DNA from: Calonectria ilicicola
Lineage: Eukaryota > Ascomycota > Sordariomycetes > Hypocreales > Nectriaceae
DNA: 64,000 nucleotides
Reading direction: 5' to 3'
NCBI GenBank assembly: GCA_020809705.1
Contig: CP085826.1
Location: 682,001-746,000 of the forward strand
The notes under the pieces are model-generated. The model was not told the DNA's origin, did no database searches, and saw nothing but the letters and a program-made list of their open reading frames with translations. Position numbers and translations under genes: made by a program. This document shows, piece by piece, positions 10,053 to 23,057 of the stretch. How positions within the stretch are numbered: the first letter of the stretch is position 1; the number at the start of each line of letters is the position of its first letter.

Positions 10053-11417
10053 CTACTCCATTTCAGCACTATCAACACATTCCATGATTAAGCTTGCTTT
10101 GTTTAAGCATTCAAGATATTCTTCCGCCGCTACTGAAGCATGCGTGATCCCCCCGCCACAACGCATAGAAGCCACTCCATCCTTCAACCAAACAGAGCGC
10201 AAGATGATTGCGGTATCAGTGAATCCGCCGCATCCCAGTAATCCAACGACGCCTCCATATGGACCTCTGCCAGTATTCTCGACAGTTTCGATGACATCCA
10301 TCGCAGCGGATCGAGGAGACCCCGTCACAGCAGCAGAAGGGAAACAGGAGAGGACAGCGTCAACTGGTGAGATACTACCCTTAACATCCGTTTCGAGAAT
10401 AGTGAAGAGGTGCATCACGTTCCCAAGCCGCCGGACCTCGAGATCGATAGGTGCTCTCACGCTAGTATCCGAAATGTTTTGCAAATCAACTTTGGTCTCC
10501 TCAACCAGCATCCTTTGCTCCTCCAAATCCTTTTTAGATTCAAGAAGTTGGAGTTTAATTTTTTCATTCTCTTGATCAGTAGACCCAACTCGACGAGTGC
10601 CAGCATCGGTTTCGACTGTAACTCGATTGCAAAATTGGCTAAGATGCATAGCAGGCGATGCACCAACAAGTGATACACCTTCATCAACCAACCGAACGAG
10701 GAAAATTTGGGGCGATGCATTTCGGCGTCTGAAATTCTCGAATATCTTGTAATCCTGAGACTTAGTTTGTCGAGAAAAACCAACAGAAAGAATTGCTTGA
10801 ACAATCTTGCCACTAGCGATTTGGTCCTGGATCTGCGCAACACGACGGGCGTGTTCTTCAGGGGTCACGTCCCTTTTCCATTCTGCCTGGCGATCCGAAA
10901 CTGGCTTGACACTGTCCTCTGCATGTGAGTCACTTGCGAGAAGCTTGTCAACCCAGCACGATATCTGGGGCAGGACCTCGATAGTCTTGTCTGTAATGAA
11001 AGACATGAATACGCGCTTCTCAGCGTGATCGAGAATCATCAGCTTTCGTGCAAGCCAGAAATACTGTGGCCGTTGGTCTGCCTCAGAAACTGGCTGAGAC
11101 CCATCGTATGGCAGATACGTCAGAATTCCACCCATAAATGGGATTGATGATGCCGTAGAGTGTGCCCTGATGGGCATCTTATGCACAGCGAGGCTGCGAA
11201 CTTGATCGAGAGTAAGGCGCTCAAGCTCAAGACCATGGTATGAGAATTGCTTGCGAAAGTGTGCACCTTCGGGGTCGATCTCATCTGTAGTCCTAAGAAA
11301 TGTAAAAGAGCTATGGGCATTTACAGCCAATGCAATAGCGTCGAACTCAGTTGAGCCGCAAGGAAGAGGTTCGACAATGCATTCGAGCGTCATCGTGTCA
11401 ATCTCGTAGGTACTCAT
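10053..11417 (-). CDS. Divergent chorismate-binding enzyme (anthranilate synthase component I / TrpE-like)
   Basis: A single-exon 454-residue protein; the ATG is at 11417 (an in-frame TTG lies one codon upstream). The chorismate-binding fold is clear: GKIVQAILS (203-211), SLVGASPAMHL (249-259), DAGTRR (271-276), VTGSPRSAAMDVIE (364-377), RGPYGGVVG (384-392) and CGGGIT (420-425). Gln207 in IVQ and Ala272 in DAGT match the anthranilate synthase type; ADC synthases carry Lys at the second position. Candidate Mg ligands Glu299/300 and Glu432/433 are kept. Unusual changes are SPA instead of SPE and TKVDLQN where RNDLGR is expected. No glutaminase domain is fused and none is encoded nearby, so ammonia donation would need a separate subunit. 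The product could be anthranilate, ADIC or a related amino-chorismate; I cannot decide. It is divergent from an amino-acid permease and next to a prephenate dehydrogenase-like gene. Confidence 0.85.
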   Translation of the reverse strand: MSTYEIDTMTLECIVEPLPCGSTEFDAIALAVNAHSSFTFLRTTDEIDPEGAHFRKQFSYHGLELERLTLDQVRSLAVHKMPIRAHSTASSIPFMGGILTYLPYDGSQPVSEADQRPQYFWLARKLMILDHAEKRVFMSFITDKTIEVLPQISCWVDKLLASDSHAEDSVKPVSDRQAEWKRDVTPEEHARRVAQIQDQIASGKIVQAILSVGFSRQTKSQDYKIFENFRRRNASPQIFLVRLVDEGVSLVGASPAMHLSQFCNRVTVETDAGTRRVGSTDQENEKIKLQLLESKKDLEEQRMLVEETKVDLQNISDTSVRAPIDLEVRRLGNVMHLFTILETDVKGSISPVDAVLSCFPSAAVTGSPRSAAMDVIETVENTGRGPYGGVVGLLGCGGFTDTAIILRSVWLKDGVASMRCGGGITHASVAAEEYLECLNKASLIMECVDSAEME

Positions 11418-11797
11418 CAAGATGCCAATCGTAATTTTGAGTTAAGCAGCCAACAGCTCCGGGTTTATCATTAAATGAAGTTCCGAGATCGGATCTACTC
11501 GAACAGCTCGGCTGAAGGGGTCATTCATCGGCTCATTGATGGTGCGGAACGAATTCCAATTGGCATTATGCGGATACTTGCGGAGAATATTGAGAACATG
11601 GCTACTGAAAGATAAGCCAGACGAAGCGAGGTCCAGATAATAGACTCGGGACTATATTCGTAGTCCCATAAAAGCTGAAAAACCGATACCAAACAGGTCC
11701 ACCATTGTCTTACCACCACCTCTCGCTCTTCTTTCTAATTTTACCGACAATATATTCTTGAGATCGAATTTAACCCTTCTTCACAAAACTCGTGAAG
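11418..11797. promoter_or_regulatory. Shared divergent promoter of the chorismate-binding enzyme and the amino-acid permease
   Basis: Only 380 bp separate the two starts. It contains TCCGA-GA-TCGGA (11482-11493) and GGAA-CGAA-TTCC (11546-11557), both perfect inverted repeats. The latter has the same arms and spacing as the element at 8967-8978. Shared regulation is inferred. Confidence 0.5.
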
Positions 11798-13543
11798 ATG
11801 GATGTACAGATTGGTTCCAATGCTTCCGAAATACCTCATGAAACTGATGCCAAAGACGAAAAAGACGTCGGTCTTGGATCAATTGAGGATACAATTAATA
11901 CGCATGGATGGTCAAGGAGTCTGTCAACTCGCCAAGTGATCATGCTCAGTATGGGCGGAGGTGTCGGAATGGCCCTATGGCTTGGAACTGGCACTGCTCT
12001 GTCCAAGGGTGGTCCAGGATCCTCCGTTATCGCCTACAGCCTGACAGCTCTTGTTGTTTATTTGGAATTTATGGCTATTGGTGAGATGTCCTGTTTTAAG
12101 CCAATATTTGGAAGTTTTTTCCGCCAAAACCAAGAATATGTCGACAAGGCACTTGCTTTTGCTACAGGAATGAACTATTGGTTTAGTTGGGTGTTAGTCA
12201 CCCCTGTGGAGATAATTGCTGCCATCAATATTCTCCATTTTTGGCCCGCGACAAAAATTGTTCCTTTTGGTGCCTATATCACCATCTTTTTGATTGCCGG
12301 TCTTATCCCGAGCTTGTTCCCTGTTCGTACTTATGGACACATTGAAATTTTTATGAGTATCATCAAGATTCTTACTTTGATAGCCGCAATGTTCTTTCTT
12401 ATTATTTACACTTCTGGTGGCGTTCCAGGATCCGGCGGTCCGATTGTTTTTCGATATTGGTCAAATCCCGGAGCATTTAATAACGGGATAAAAGGGTTTT
12501 GCAAAGCCCTTCTACAAGCTGCCTTCAGCATTGCTTCTGGTAAGAGTTTTCTTCCTTACTCTGGACATGAAGCAGGCACTAATATAATACAGCTCACTAC
12601 ATTGCCACAACGGCGAGCGAGATGAAGCGGCCCAGGCGAACCATTAAGCAAGCTATCAACCCACTGTTCATTAGGACGTTTGTCTTCTACGTTATCATGG
12701 TTTGGCTTGTGTGTATGTGTGTTCCATATGATGATCCCCGGCTGTCCAGCGCAGAGGGTACATTAGCGAGCCCTTTCATCGTGGCTGTGCAGCGAGCTAA
12801 GGTTCCCGTTTTCCCTCATGTGTTGAATGGATTCATGTTCTTCACAGTGGCTTCCTGCGCCATAACTTCCTATTATTTGGCCAGTCGAGCTTTGACATTT
12901 ATGTCAGAGCTACAGATTATTCATCCAATCTTTGGTTATAAAGACAAGCGGGGGCGGCCGTGGGTTGCGCTCGCCGCCAGCGCGATCCTTGGAGGTGGAT
13001 TGGCCTATCTCAACTTGAACAAGACGTCAACCATTGTCTATGGATGGTTCAGCAGTTTAGGAGGTTCAGCTACCTTTATCACATGGGCCGCAATTTTCTT
13101 CACGCACATCCGGTTCCGAGCCGGCCTTAGAACACAGGGCATCCCATTATCCAATCTACCTTATCAAAGCCGCCTTGGAGTATTGGGGTCTTGGGCCGGC
13201 CTTGGATTGAGTCTAGCATTTTTGGCTGTCGAATTTTATTTCGCTCTTTTCCTGTTTGATGCAGAGCCTAGCGCTGAAGGATTCTTCTCTTCATATTTGA
13301 CTGTGCCAGTTTTCGTTTTGGATTATTGCGTATACAAGGTATGCTCTCAATCGTTGACTTGATCCAGTGTTCACACACTAACAATTTTCAAAGTGGTGGT
13401 TCAAGACAAGTATTGTCAGGTCGCAGGATATGGACTTTAGTGCTGGAGAACATTTTCGTAGGTGGGAGGCATTTATAGAAGAGACTGATGAGACAAAGAA
13501 CACAAAGTGGTACCGTAAGATGCACCACATATTTACTGGGTAA
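11798..13543 (+). CDS. Amino-acid permease (APC superfamily, fungal AAT/YAT type)
   Basis: Exons 11798-12539, 12593-13338 and 13394-13543 give a 545-residue protein. Intron 1 (GTAAGA ... TACAG, 53 nt) falls in the IAS-AHYIATTASEMKRPRRTIKQAI region, the family's conserved loop after helix 6; intron 2 is 55 nt (GTATGC ... CAAAG). The N-terminal signature MLSMGGGVGMALWLGTG matches the permease start of helix 1, and about twelve hydrophobic segments follow. The C-terminal exon (WWFKTSIVRS ... RKMHHIFTG) is cytosolic. The first ATG is at 11798; a GTG two codons upstream is not used. It should import an amino acid or derivative across the plasma membrane. Head-to-head placement with a chorismate enzyme suggests an aromatic substrate or pathway product, but this is inference. 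Confidence 0.88.
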
Positions 13544-15756
<2,213 letters not shown>

Positions 15757-16324
15757 TGCATTGGTAGGGTGGAATGGAGCATTCAAGGCTGGCATTAGAA
15801 AAGCCGCATGCACTTGGAGTGTAAAACACGGCATTACTCTGTATCATTCATGTGGATGTATATTTTAGGCGAATGTTGTAACATCTAGAGCAAATGAATC
15901 CAGATTCTCGATGACACCTACCCGACCATTTGTTTTAGTGCTTTGTGTTCCTTTCAATTACTGCACGACGGCACCTTGAGGTCTGTAGTGCTCATGCATA
16001 TCCCCTATTTTTAATCTATGCACCTAAGTAAAGATGAAGTATATGAGCTTGGGACCCTGTAGCTATGGTAATTTTAAGGAATTTTGGTCGGATCAGCGAG
16101 CCGAGACTGTGGGGCTCGAGGGGTGCATGCACATGGGATGATGGGTCACGTAGTTAGGTCGAATCATTCGATGCTCCCTACACCGAGGAAAGATTCTTGG
16201 TTTGAGGTATTTAAAATAATTTATTCAGTTTTTTTGTTGTTTGAATTGCACTTATACTAGTTATCAGCTGGCATCATGCCCGCGTCATGAGGTTCAGCAT
16301 TGCCTAACACCTAATTTGTGCTGT
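15757..16324. other. Intergenic region between convergent xylanase and CVNH genes
   Basis: About 570 bp holding the 3' ends of two convergent genes. No gene or clear repeat seen. Confidence 0.6.
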
Positions 16325-16759
16325 TTATTCCTCTGCAAGGGAGCGGTTAGTCGATGTAAGACTTATGGGTACATAAAATGAGATGTGAACTTACGGAAGA
16401 CAAAGCAGCCGTTGTCATTGATGATGCGCTCAGACAAGTTCAAGTTGCAAGAGACCTCGTCACCGTTGGTGTCGGTGAGCTTGGCTCGGAGAATTGGGAC
16501 CTCGTTGTCGCCCTCAATATCGAACTCGATATCATCGGCAGATTCAGAGAAGTCTGCTATCGTTAGTATCCGTTGATAGCTTTACCGTGAAGGTAAAGAA
16601 CTCACTTTCGCCACCCCACTGGAAAGAACCGTCGTTGTTGCCAATGTAACGGTCAAGGTTGATCTCAGCATCCAACAGGTCGCCATCAAAGTTTCTAAGC
16701 TTGGCCTTGAGAACGGAACCATCGATCTCGATGTCCTCGGCGCTAAGATGGAAAGACAT
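16325..16759 (-). CDS. CyanoVirin-N homolog (CVNH) lectin-like protein
   Basis: Three exons, 16759-16606, 16553-16395 and an 8-nt terminal exon 16332-16325, give 106 residues. Introns are 52 nt (GTGAGT ... ACTAAC ... ATAGCAG) and 62 nt (GTAAGT ... GACTAAC ... TTGCAG). The two internal repeats of the CVNH fold are visible: ILKAKL-like SVLKAKLRNFDGDLLDAEI with IGNNDGSFQWGGENFS, and PILRAKLTDTNGDEVSCNL with INDNGCFVFQE. There is no signal peptide, as in most single-domain fungal CVNH proteins. CVNH proteins bind mannose-rich glycans; the cellular role in fungi is not settled. Only one or two Cys are present, so the disulfides of the cyanobacterial founder are absent. The final exon adds only QE and the stop, so the C-terminus depends on the last splice site. 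Confidence 0.9.
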
Positions 16760-18247
16760 GATTGTGGTATGTGTGGGTTTTGTGAAGAGTGATGAAGCTT
16801 GGAAGGTTGTGTCTGAGATGATGCTGAGATGGATAGATTTGGGAAGGACAAGTCGAGCTTTATGTACTTGACAGAGAGCGAGGCTCATGCCTTGAACTGG
16901 AGGCCTCGCGCATGTCTTAGAAGATACCTTGGTGACATTGATTCAATGCTTGGAGCTCATCTTCTGGATGAGACCACGTTTAACCGGCAGCCAAGCCCGA
17001 CTCTGGCGCCTACTGAATCAAAACAAAGACATGCCCTCCACCAACCGGTCACCAGGGCTACTACTACTGGTCCATTCAACCACTGGGGCGCAAAGGTATT
17101 GCCACTCATAGGCGATAGTATTGCCTTGGCGTCTGGGCACATACCAGCAAGCGACACGTCAGAAGAGGGGTATCAGCCTGGAACTGTGGCTTTTCCAGCT
17201 TTGGAGAGACATATTTACATACAAGAGAGGGAACCAGAGACAGAAGATCCACATGGTTGCATCTAGGGACGCATTGTCAGCGGCTGCCAAGCAAGGCCAA
17301 GACCGGGCCTCCGAATGGGAGCTCAACGGCCACTACCAAAAGTGGCCCTGATTGATCCGATTCGAGTGGGGACGGCAACTCCAGTTCCGAGTACGGTCCT
17401 GGGCATGGGGTTGGCTCCTGTGGATCGACAGAAATAGAGGCGCCGTGCATATATGGCTTTACGTTTGAGGAGCTGCAAGAAACACGGTTCAATTGTAAGC
17501 ACGTGCGAGTACGGAGGGAATATTCCCATAGGTTGTTGCCTTGACGTACATGGAAACGATGTAGCTGGTCACTGATCAACTTGGTGGCCTCTCTAAAGAT
17601 GACAGATTGCCGCTGAATGCAAGGAGTCGTGCAATGCCCCTCCACATTGTCCCATCCAGAGTCTTGGCATGTAAACAACCCCGCGTAGGCTGAGACAGCG
17701 CTTTGGCGCTAACAAGCGCCTGTAAGACGCACATGCGCCGTGGCTTTTAACGCAGCCAGATATCACATACTTTGCGGTCTTGGATCAGCAGAGCGGCTGA
17801 CCAGCAACTATGCATTCTCATGCATGTGTATTCCCCCCTATCTCGTGCATGAAAATAGATTGAGCCTGGAGGATTTGGTGGCTTGATTCAAAGTTGGTCA
17901 CAGGCACGTGCTGAACCTGATACTGGTGAGATGTTCAACACGACCAGGAACAGGTTTTACATGTGATCCGACAATTACGAGGGCGTAAAATTTACAGTCC
18001 TTCCTACGATTAAAACCCATCATGATTTGGTCATGATTAAATGAATTTGAGATGTATTTCTTCTAGTCTGAACAATTCGCGCGCTGCGTGCGACAATCGT
18101 GGCTGACTGTATGGACAAATTGGCGCAGCATTTAGCGAAGCCCCCTCTAAAAATTAGTGACATGTCTTCCCGCTCAGCTGTCGCAACAACCACCAAAAGA
18201 CTTTTTACCATCGCGCCTCTCGGTACATTAGAGCGCTAATTTAGTCC
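16760..18247. other. Intergenic region
   Basis: 1.5 kb with several medium open frames on both strands (16829-17266, 17277-17678) but no family similarity, no splice-supported coding pattern and no repeats. The left end holds the CVNH promoter. Confidence 0.5.
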
Positions 18248-20181
18248 TCATCGATATTCAGCACCACAGTCGCCCATGGTCTCAAACATCTCTACTCGTC
18301 GACTCTTCGTCAAGACCTTCTCAATAATCTCCTGGTCGCTCTTATCCAACGACCAGCCAAGACTGGCCAGATTTTCCGCAGCATGCTCACTAATTCCCAT
18401 GCGTGTGCCGACAAGAACTGCACCGACGTATGGAAAGTCGAGAACCCATCGAGTGGCCACATTGGACACACTCACGTTATGCTTGACAGCAATTTCTTTG
18501 AGCCCACGCAGGAGTTCTTGAAACAATTCCCAGCTTCCCCAGCTATTGATCATTCCAAGATACTTGACAAATATTGTTAGCATCTTTTACCAGGTTCAAG
18601 GAGTGAAGTAGCTCACCTTGCGCTGGCTTGGGGTAATGGAGGAGTCGTAAACATCGGGCGAGGGTTTGCCAAGCCATTTCTCGGCCAAGAATCCTCCGCA
18701 CTGTTCCACCCCTTGTGTCAGTGTTTGCGTTACAAAAGGCGACAAATATTTTGACTAACCAGAGTGCCATATGTCAATAACTTCACATTATGCTTTTCAC
18801 ACACGTCGCCCATTTTCATGGTCGGGCGAGAGTCGATTAGTGAAAACTAGGCATATTTAGTCAGTTCATCTACACAACTCGATACATTTCCCCGGGAATC
18901 AAGGCAACCTACCTGGACTTGGTTGGAGTAAACGCTGACGCCAATATCGAGAGCCTTTTCCATGTGCACGGTGTCAAAATTGCACAAGCCAATCATGCCT
19001 ACGCGATCATCCTCATTCAAGAAGCGAAGAACCGCAAGGTACTGTTCATCCTCGTACTTTTTAATCCGTCAGCTGGAATATTCACTTCTGAAATGGAAAT
19101 ATTCTCACAAATTGCCAGTGAAATTGGAGCAAGTCGACGCGGTCCGTCTGCAACCTTCGGCATCTTTCAGACACATTGGCGCGAACAACATCTCGCGTCG
19201 CCTCGATGGGGTGAAAGACACAATATTTTGTAGCTGCAAACAATTTATCTTTGTGAGGATAAGAGGATCTAAATCGGCCCTACATAGAAAAGGTCAGTAC
19301 ACGTTCATGCACCAAATGAGATGCACACGTACAAATACAATCTCGGCATCGCCATAATGGTCGGCCATATCATATGCAGTCAATCCACTTTTCACATAGT
19401 TTGCAAACTGCTGCACAATTTTTGATGTTGGTGCAGCGCCCCAAGCTGAGCTAGACATTTGCCAGAGGCCAGAAAACACTCTCGGCAGGGCACGCCCATT
19501 CAACTCAAAAGTCTCTGCCAACATGGGAGGCGGGGCAACATCATTCACACCTCCAACTAAAGATGACTCTGCCGGGGGAGTGTGCACCCGTTCTGGAACC
19601 CCCAACAAGGAGGCTGTGGCGATTAAACCTCTAACATAAGGATACTCCTTCTTGGATTGCTGTGTAATGTTTTCGCAGTCCGTTAGTATTTGAAACAGCT
19701 GCGACAAAGCTCCCTTTTCAGCACATGTCAATTCTCGCTCCCCTGCAGTAGAGGTTAGAGTCTTTTGGATGGCTGTCATGGTCTGGACAATGTCGCCATC
19801 CAACGACGCCAAAAAGTCTTGCACATCATCGAGACTAGCATCAAGCCCAACTTCTAAGCTCGCTGCTTGGACGACAAGTTGTCCCAAAAATGGCAGGCTC
19901 TTAAGACAGAGTCCTGAACTGGACATGCATATGATCGTTTTCTGCGCCGCTTTTAAATCCTTCAGTTGCGGGCTCTTGGAGTTTGAGTCTAGTATTTTGG
20001 GTGCAGCCTGTTCAATGAATTTCCTGGTCTCATGCTCAAAAGTTGCAGTGATCTCCGGATGGTAGGCCAAAAGCGATCTCATGACGATTCTCAACCCATC
20101 GCATGGCAAATTAGCCACTATAGTATCCGTCATCATATTGACGTGAGCCACGTTGGCTCGTCCATTTTTTGTCGCTGTCAT
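18248..20181 (-). CDS. Aldo-keto reductase with a fungal-specific N-terminal extension
   Basis: Six exons, 20181-19333, 19279-19109, 19056-18913, 18846-18760, 18700-18617 and 18562-18248, all in phase 0, give 549 residues. Introns are 52-66 nt with normal GT..AG ends. Residues 1 to about 215 form an extension beginning with NMMTDTIVANLPCDGLR, a segment I associate with other fungal proteins but cannot assign a function. The aldo-keto reductase barrel starts near 220 (LPRVFSGLWQMSSSAWG). The tetrad is Asp271 (YDMAD), Tyr276 (HYGDAE), Lys301 (AATKYC) and His337 (LLQFHW). The C-terminal half reads GLCNFDTVHME, YSNQVQFSLIDSRP and GAVLVGTRMG, typical for the family. It should reduce a carbonyl using NAD(P)H. 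The ATG at 20181 is the first in frame. It is head-to-head with a Zn2Cys6 regulator 768 bp away. Confidence 0.88.
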
Positions 20182-20949
20182 GGTGCACTGTCGACAGGGA
20201 TCGAGATAAGGAAGGGTATAGATAAGCAATGTCGAGCGATAAAGATGGAGCAATTCAACGAGCGTCAGCGATCTTGTGGAGGATAAAAGGTTGAAAAAGG
20301 CCTGATAATCGGCTCAGAATTATCACCAGCAGCCGCGCACTATATTCTCGTCATCGAGGCTCTTGCTTTGTCATCTATTTATCGCCAACCTGCATCGTTA
20401 GTCTGTTTGGGCGCAGCCCTCACCGGCGATTTCATGCCGGCGTTCAAAATGAACACCGGCCAATTCGCCGACGAGGCTGCCAGTAGTCTTAAAAACTGAG
20501 CCGCTAAATACGGATAATGGAGCCGTCGTTTCTTATCGCGCTCCCCTGCTGTACAGTATGTACATTGTCCAGATAACCTGGCCAGGCTTCCGGGATTGAG
20601 GCAGGGGAAATTGTTTCCGGCCATTATCTAATCATGTCCTTGCGCGCTTATCCTTCCTGAGATATCATCGTTATCATGTCTGCTTATCGCGGGGATAAGG
20701 TCCCTGAGGGCCCATTTCCCCGCACATGGCTCGTCTGGTAGTACGTTGCCACGGCCCACATGACCCAATGAACAGCTGGAGTGCATTGACTTGCATTGTC
20801 AAACTTCTCAGTGCATTTGTCTGTCACCGTTGTTCGCCGCTGCTCGCCGCCTTCGCCGTTTCTCTCTCAATTACGCCGCATAAGGGTGGAGCCATTGGCT
20901 TGGTGAGCAACAGCAGAGCTGCAGTCAGCCACAACCAACTGTCAGAAGG
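20182..20949. promoter_or_regulatory. Divergent intergenic region of the aldo-keto reductase and a Zn2Cys6 regulator
   Basis: A 768-bp spacer between two outward-facing genes. It contains scattered CCGG/CGGC sites near 20425-20460 (CACCGGCG, GCCGGCG, CACCGGCC) that could be regulator half-sites. No gene is supported inside it. Confidence 0.4.
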
Positions 20950-23057
20950 ATGAATGCCTGTCTACCATGCCGCAGGGTGAAAATGAGGTGCCGCCCAGGT
21001 GGGAGCGAGCAGGGGAGTACATGTGAGCGCTGCACTCGGAAATCACTCGAGTGTGTGTATCGACAACATCGTCGAGGCAGAAAACCCGGAACCAAGTACG
21101 TTGTCAGAATGAATGAAGGCTTGTACAAGTTCCAAACACGAAAACTAACATTACGAGCAGAATCACAAAGAACAGAGCCTCATCTAATGCACAAGCTAGC
21201 CCACTCGTGGAGCAATGTGACCTAAAGCAGTCTCCATTGTCCAATGACTCCCCAGCACAAAGTGGGATCTCAACTGCAATCCTTCGATCCCAGTCTGGGG
21301 GGTTGCAGCCATCGGGAATCCTAAACCAAGAGGCCATGAGCGGCAAATTTTCCCTCCGCTGTATCCTTACTCCCAGTGAGAGCGAGAGCACGCAAGATGT
21401 CGACGATTCAGCACATATTCCAGATGGTGACCCAATCAGTCTTGGCTTAATCAACATCTCAATTGCCAGGTCGTTATATGAAAAGTACAAGCCTACCATC
21501 ATAATCTTGAAATGAACTTAAGTTAACGTACCGCAGCTTTATAACAGAACTGAATCCATACATCAGCCAATTAGATCCTTGTCTGCATACATTTACTTAT
21601 GTCAGATCAAAATCACCGTTTCTATTCAGCACAGTTCTTTGCATGGCGGCAAAAGCCTTCAACCCCGCCTTGTACCGACCTTTATACGATCACGCCCAGG
21701 ATTTATTTGCAGACACTTTTAGACATGGCATAAAATCGGCAGAGACGGCCCAGGCGATTCTTATCCTGACATACTGGAAAGAGCCACAGGATACACGAGC
21801 ATGGACGTCGCTGGGATACGCGATCCGCATGTGCATTGATCTCGGGTGGCACTGTTTGACGCCGTACTCGATGCGAAATTGGTCAATTATGACAGATATT
21901 GAGAGACGGGAAATTCGCAACATCGAGAGGACGTGGTATGTGATGTTTGTCTATGACCGAAGGTAAGCGCTCAATCCTTTCCGGACCAAAGGAACATGCA
22001 TTAACTAACATTCATCACACAGCATGAGCCTGCAAGTGGGGAAGCCGTGGATGATTGAATGCAACGAATTTGTTGAATCAATCGACGCCTGGTGCAACGA
22101 TCCAATGGCAACAGCCACAGACTGCCTCCTGGGAGCTCTGGTGACACTACGCATAATGACCTCCACGGTATTAAAATTACTTCGACCCAGAGAGCGCGCC
22201 CCTCTTCACAATGTGGATGCACTACTGGCCCTCGTTAATTCACGGGTTGAAGAATGGGAAAATAGGTGGATTACAGCGATTGAAGCCAAAGAAAGCGACC
22301 AAGAGAGCTGTCACTCATTCCTCATCCAGTTCTACAGCACGCATCTTCGATTACAATTATTCTCTATTCCGCTGGCCGACGCCATCACCTCCAGCCGGCT
22401 GGATACATCACCGAGCCTGGAGCTGCTGTGGATTGCATACTCTAGCGCCATAGACATGTTTCAGCTAATATCGAGATATTCATCTCGGCTCTATTTTGTG
22501 CAAGATTCCATTCACGTCATGACGGCTTATAGCGCTACATTTCTTGTCAAGGTGAGACAGATATCTTCTCTATGTGAAACAATGAGCACCTGCTAAAGCT
22601 TAAAATATTATTGTAGCTTTTGCTGCTGGCCCCTGCTTCCATTGTGAGCAAGATAGAAACCAGCGCCATCAACGCGATCCGCAATGCGGCTGTAATATTT
22701 TCCCAACAGGCTGCCCCGCCTGGATCCAGTTGTGTCCTGCAAGCGAGATTTCTGGATAACATCACCACCACATTAATGGAGAAGCAAAAGCAAAGGCAAC
22801 AAATCACCGTTGCGAGTTTCACCAACGATGATTGTGGCGAATACTCGCTACCCAAAGATACAGAGTCTTTGGTCCCTGATTTATCAACATCAAACATCTC
22901 TGACCGGTCCGCGTTGGAAGTCGCTGATAGTTCGGTTCTTGGAGCATTCCAGGTGGATGACGAACCCGGCAATTTTCAATTTCTCGACGATGACGTCTGG
23001 GCTAGCATGTTTGCTAGTGCTGGTTTTGATACTCAGGATGGAATATTTTTGGCATGA
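20950..23057 (+). CDS. Zn2Cys6 transcription factor
   Basis: Five exons, 20950-21095, 21161-21484, 21537-21962, 22023-22551 and 22617-23057, give 621 residues with closed phases. The zinc cluster begins immediately at the N-terminus: Cys4, 7, 14, 25, 28 and 35, followed by a basic HRRGRKPGTK stretch. The middle homology region contains ELNPYISQLDP, FLFSTVLCMAAKAFNP and ARTWYVMFVYDR-like ERTWYVMFVYDRSMSLQVGKP. The C-terminus is acidic (FLDDDVWASMFASAGFDTQDG), plausibly activating. Exons 1-3 would be missed by simple ORF calling because each intron splits a codon. It is divergent from the aldo-keto reductase and may regulate it. Confidence 0.88.

Noticed and set aside
16829..17678. Open frames between the CVNH and aldo-keto reductase genes
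   Set aside because: No similarity, no splice support and overlapping frames on both strands of equal quality.
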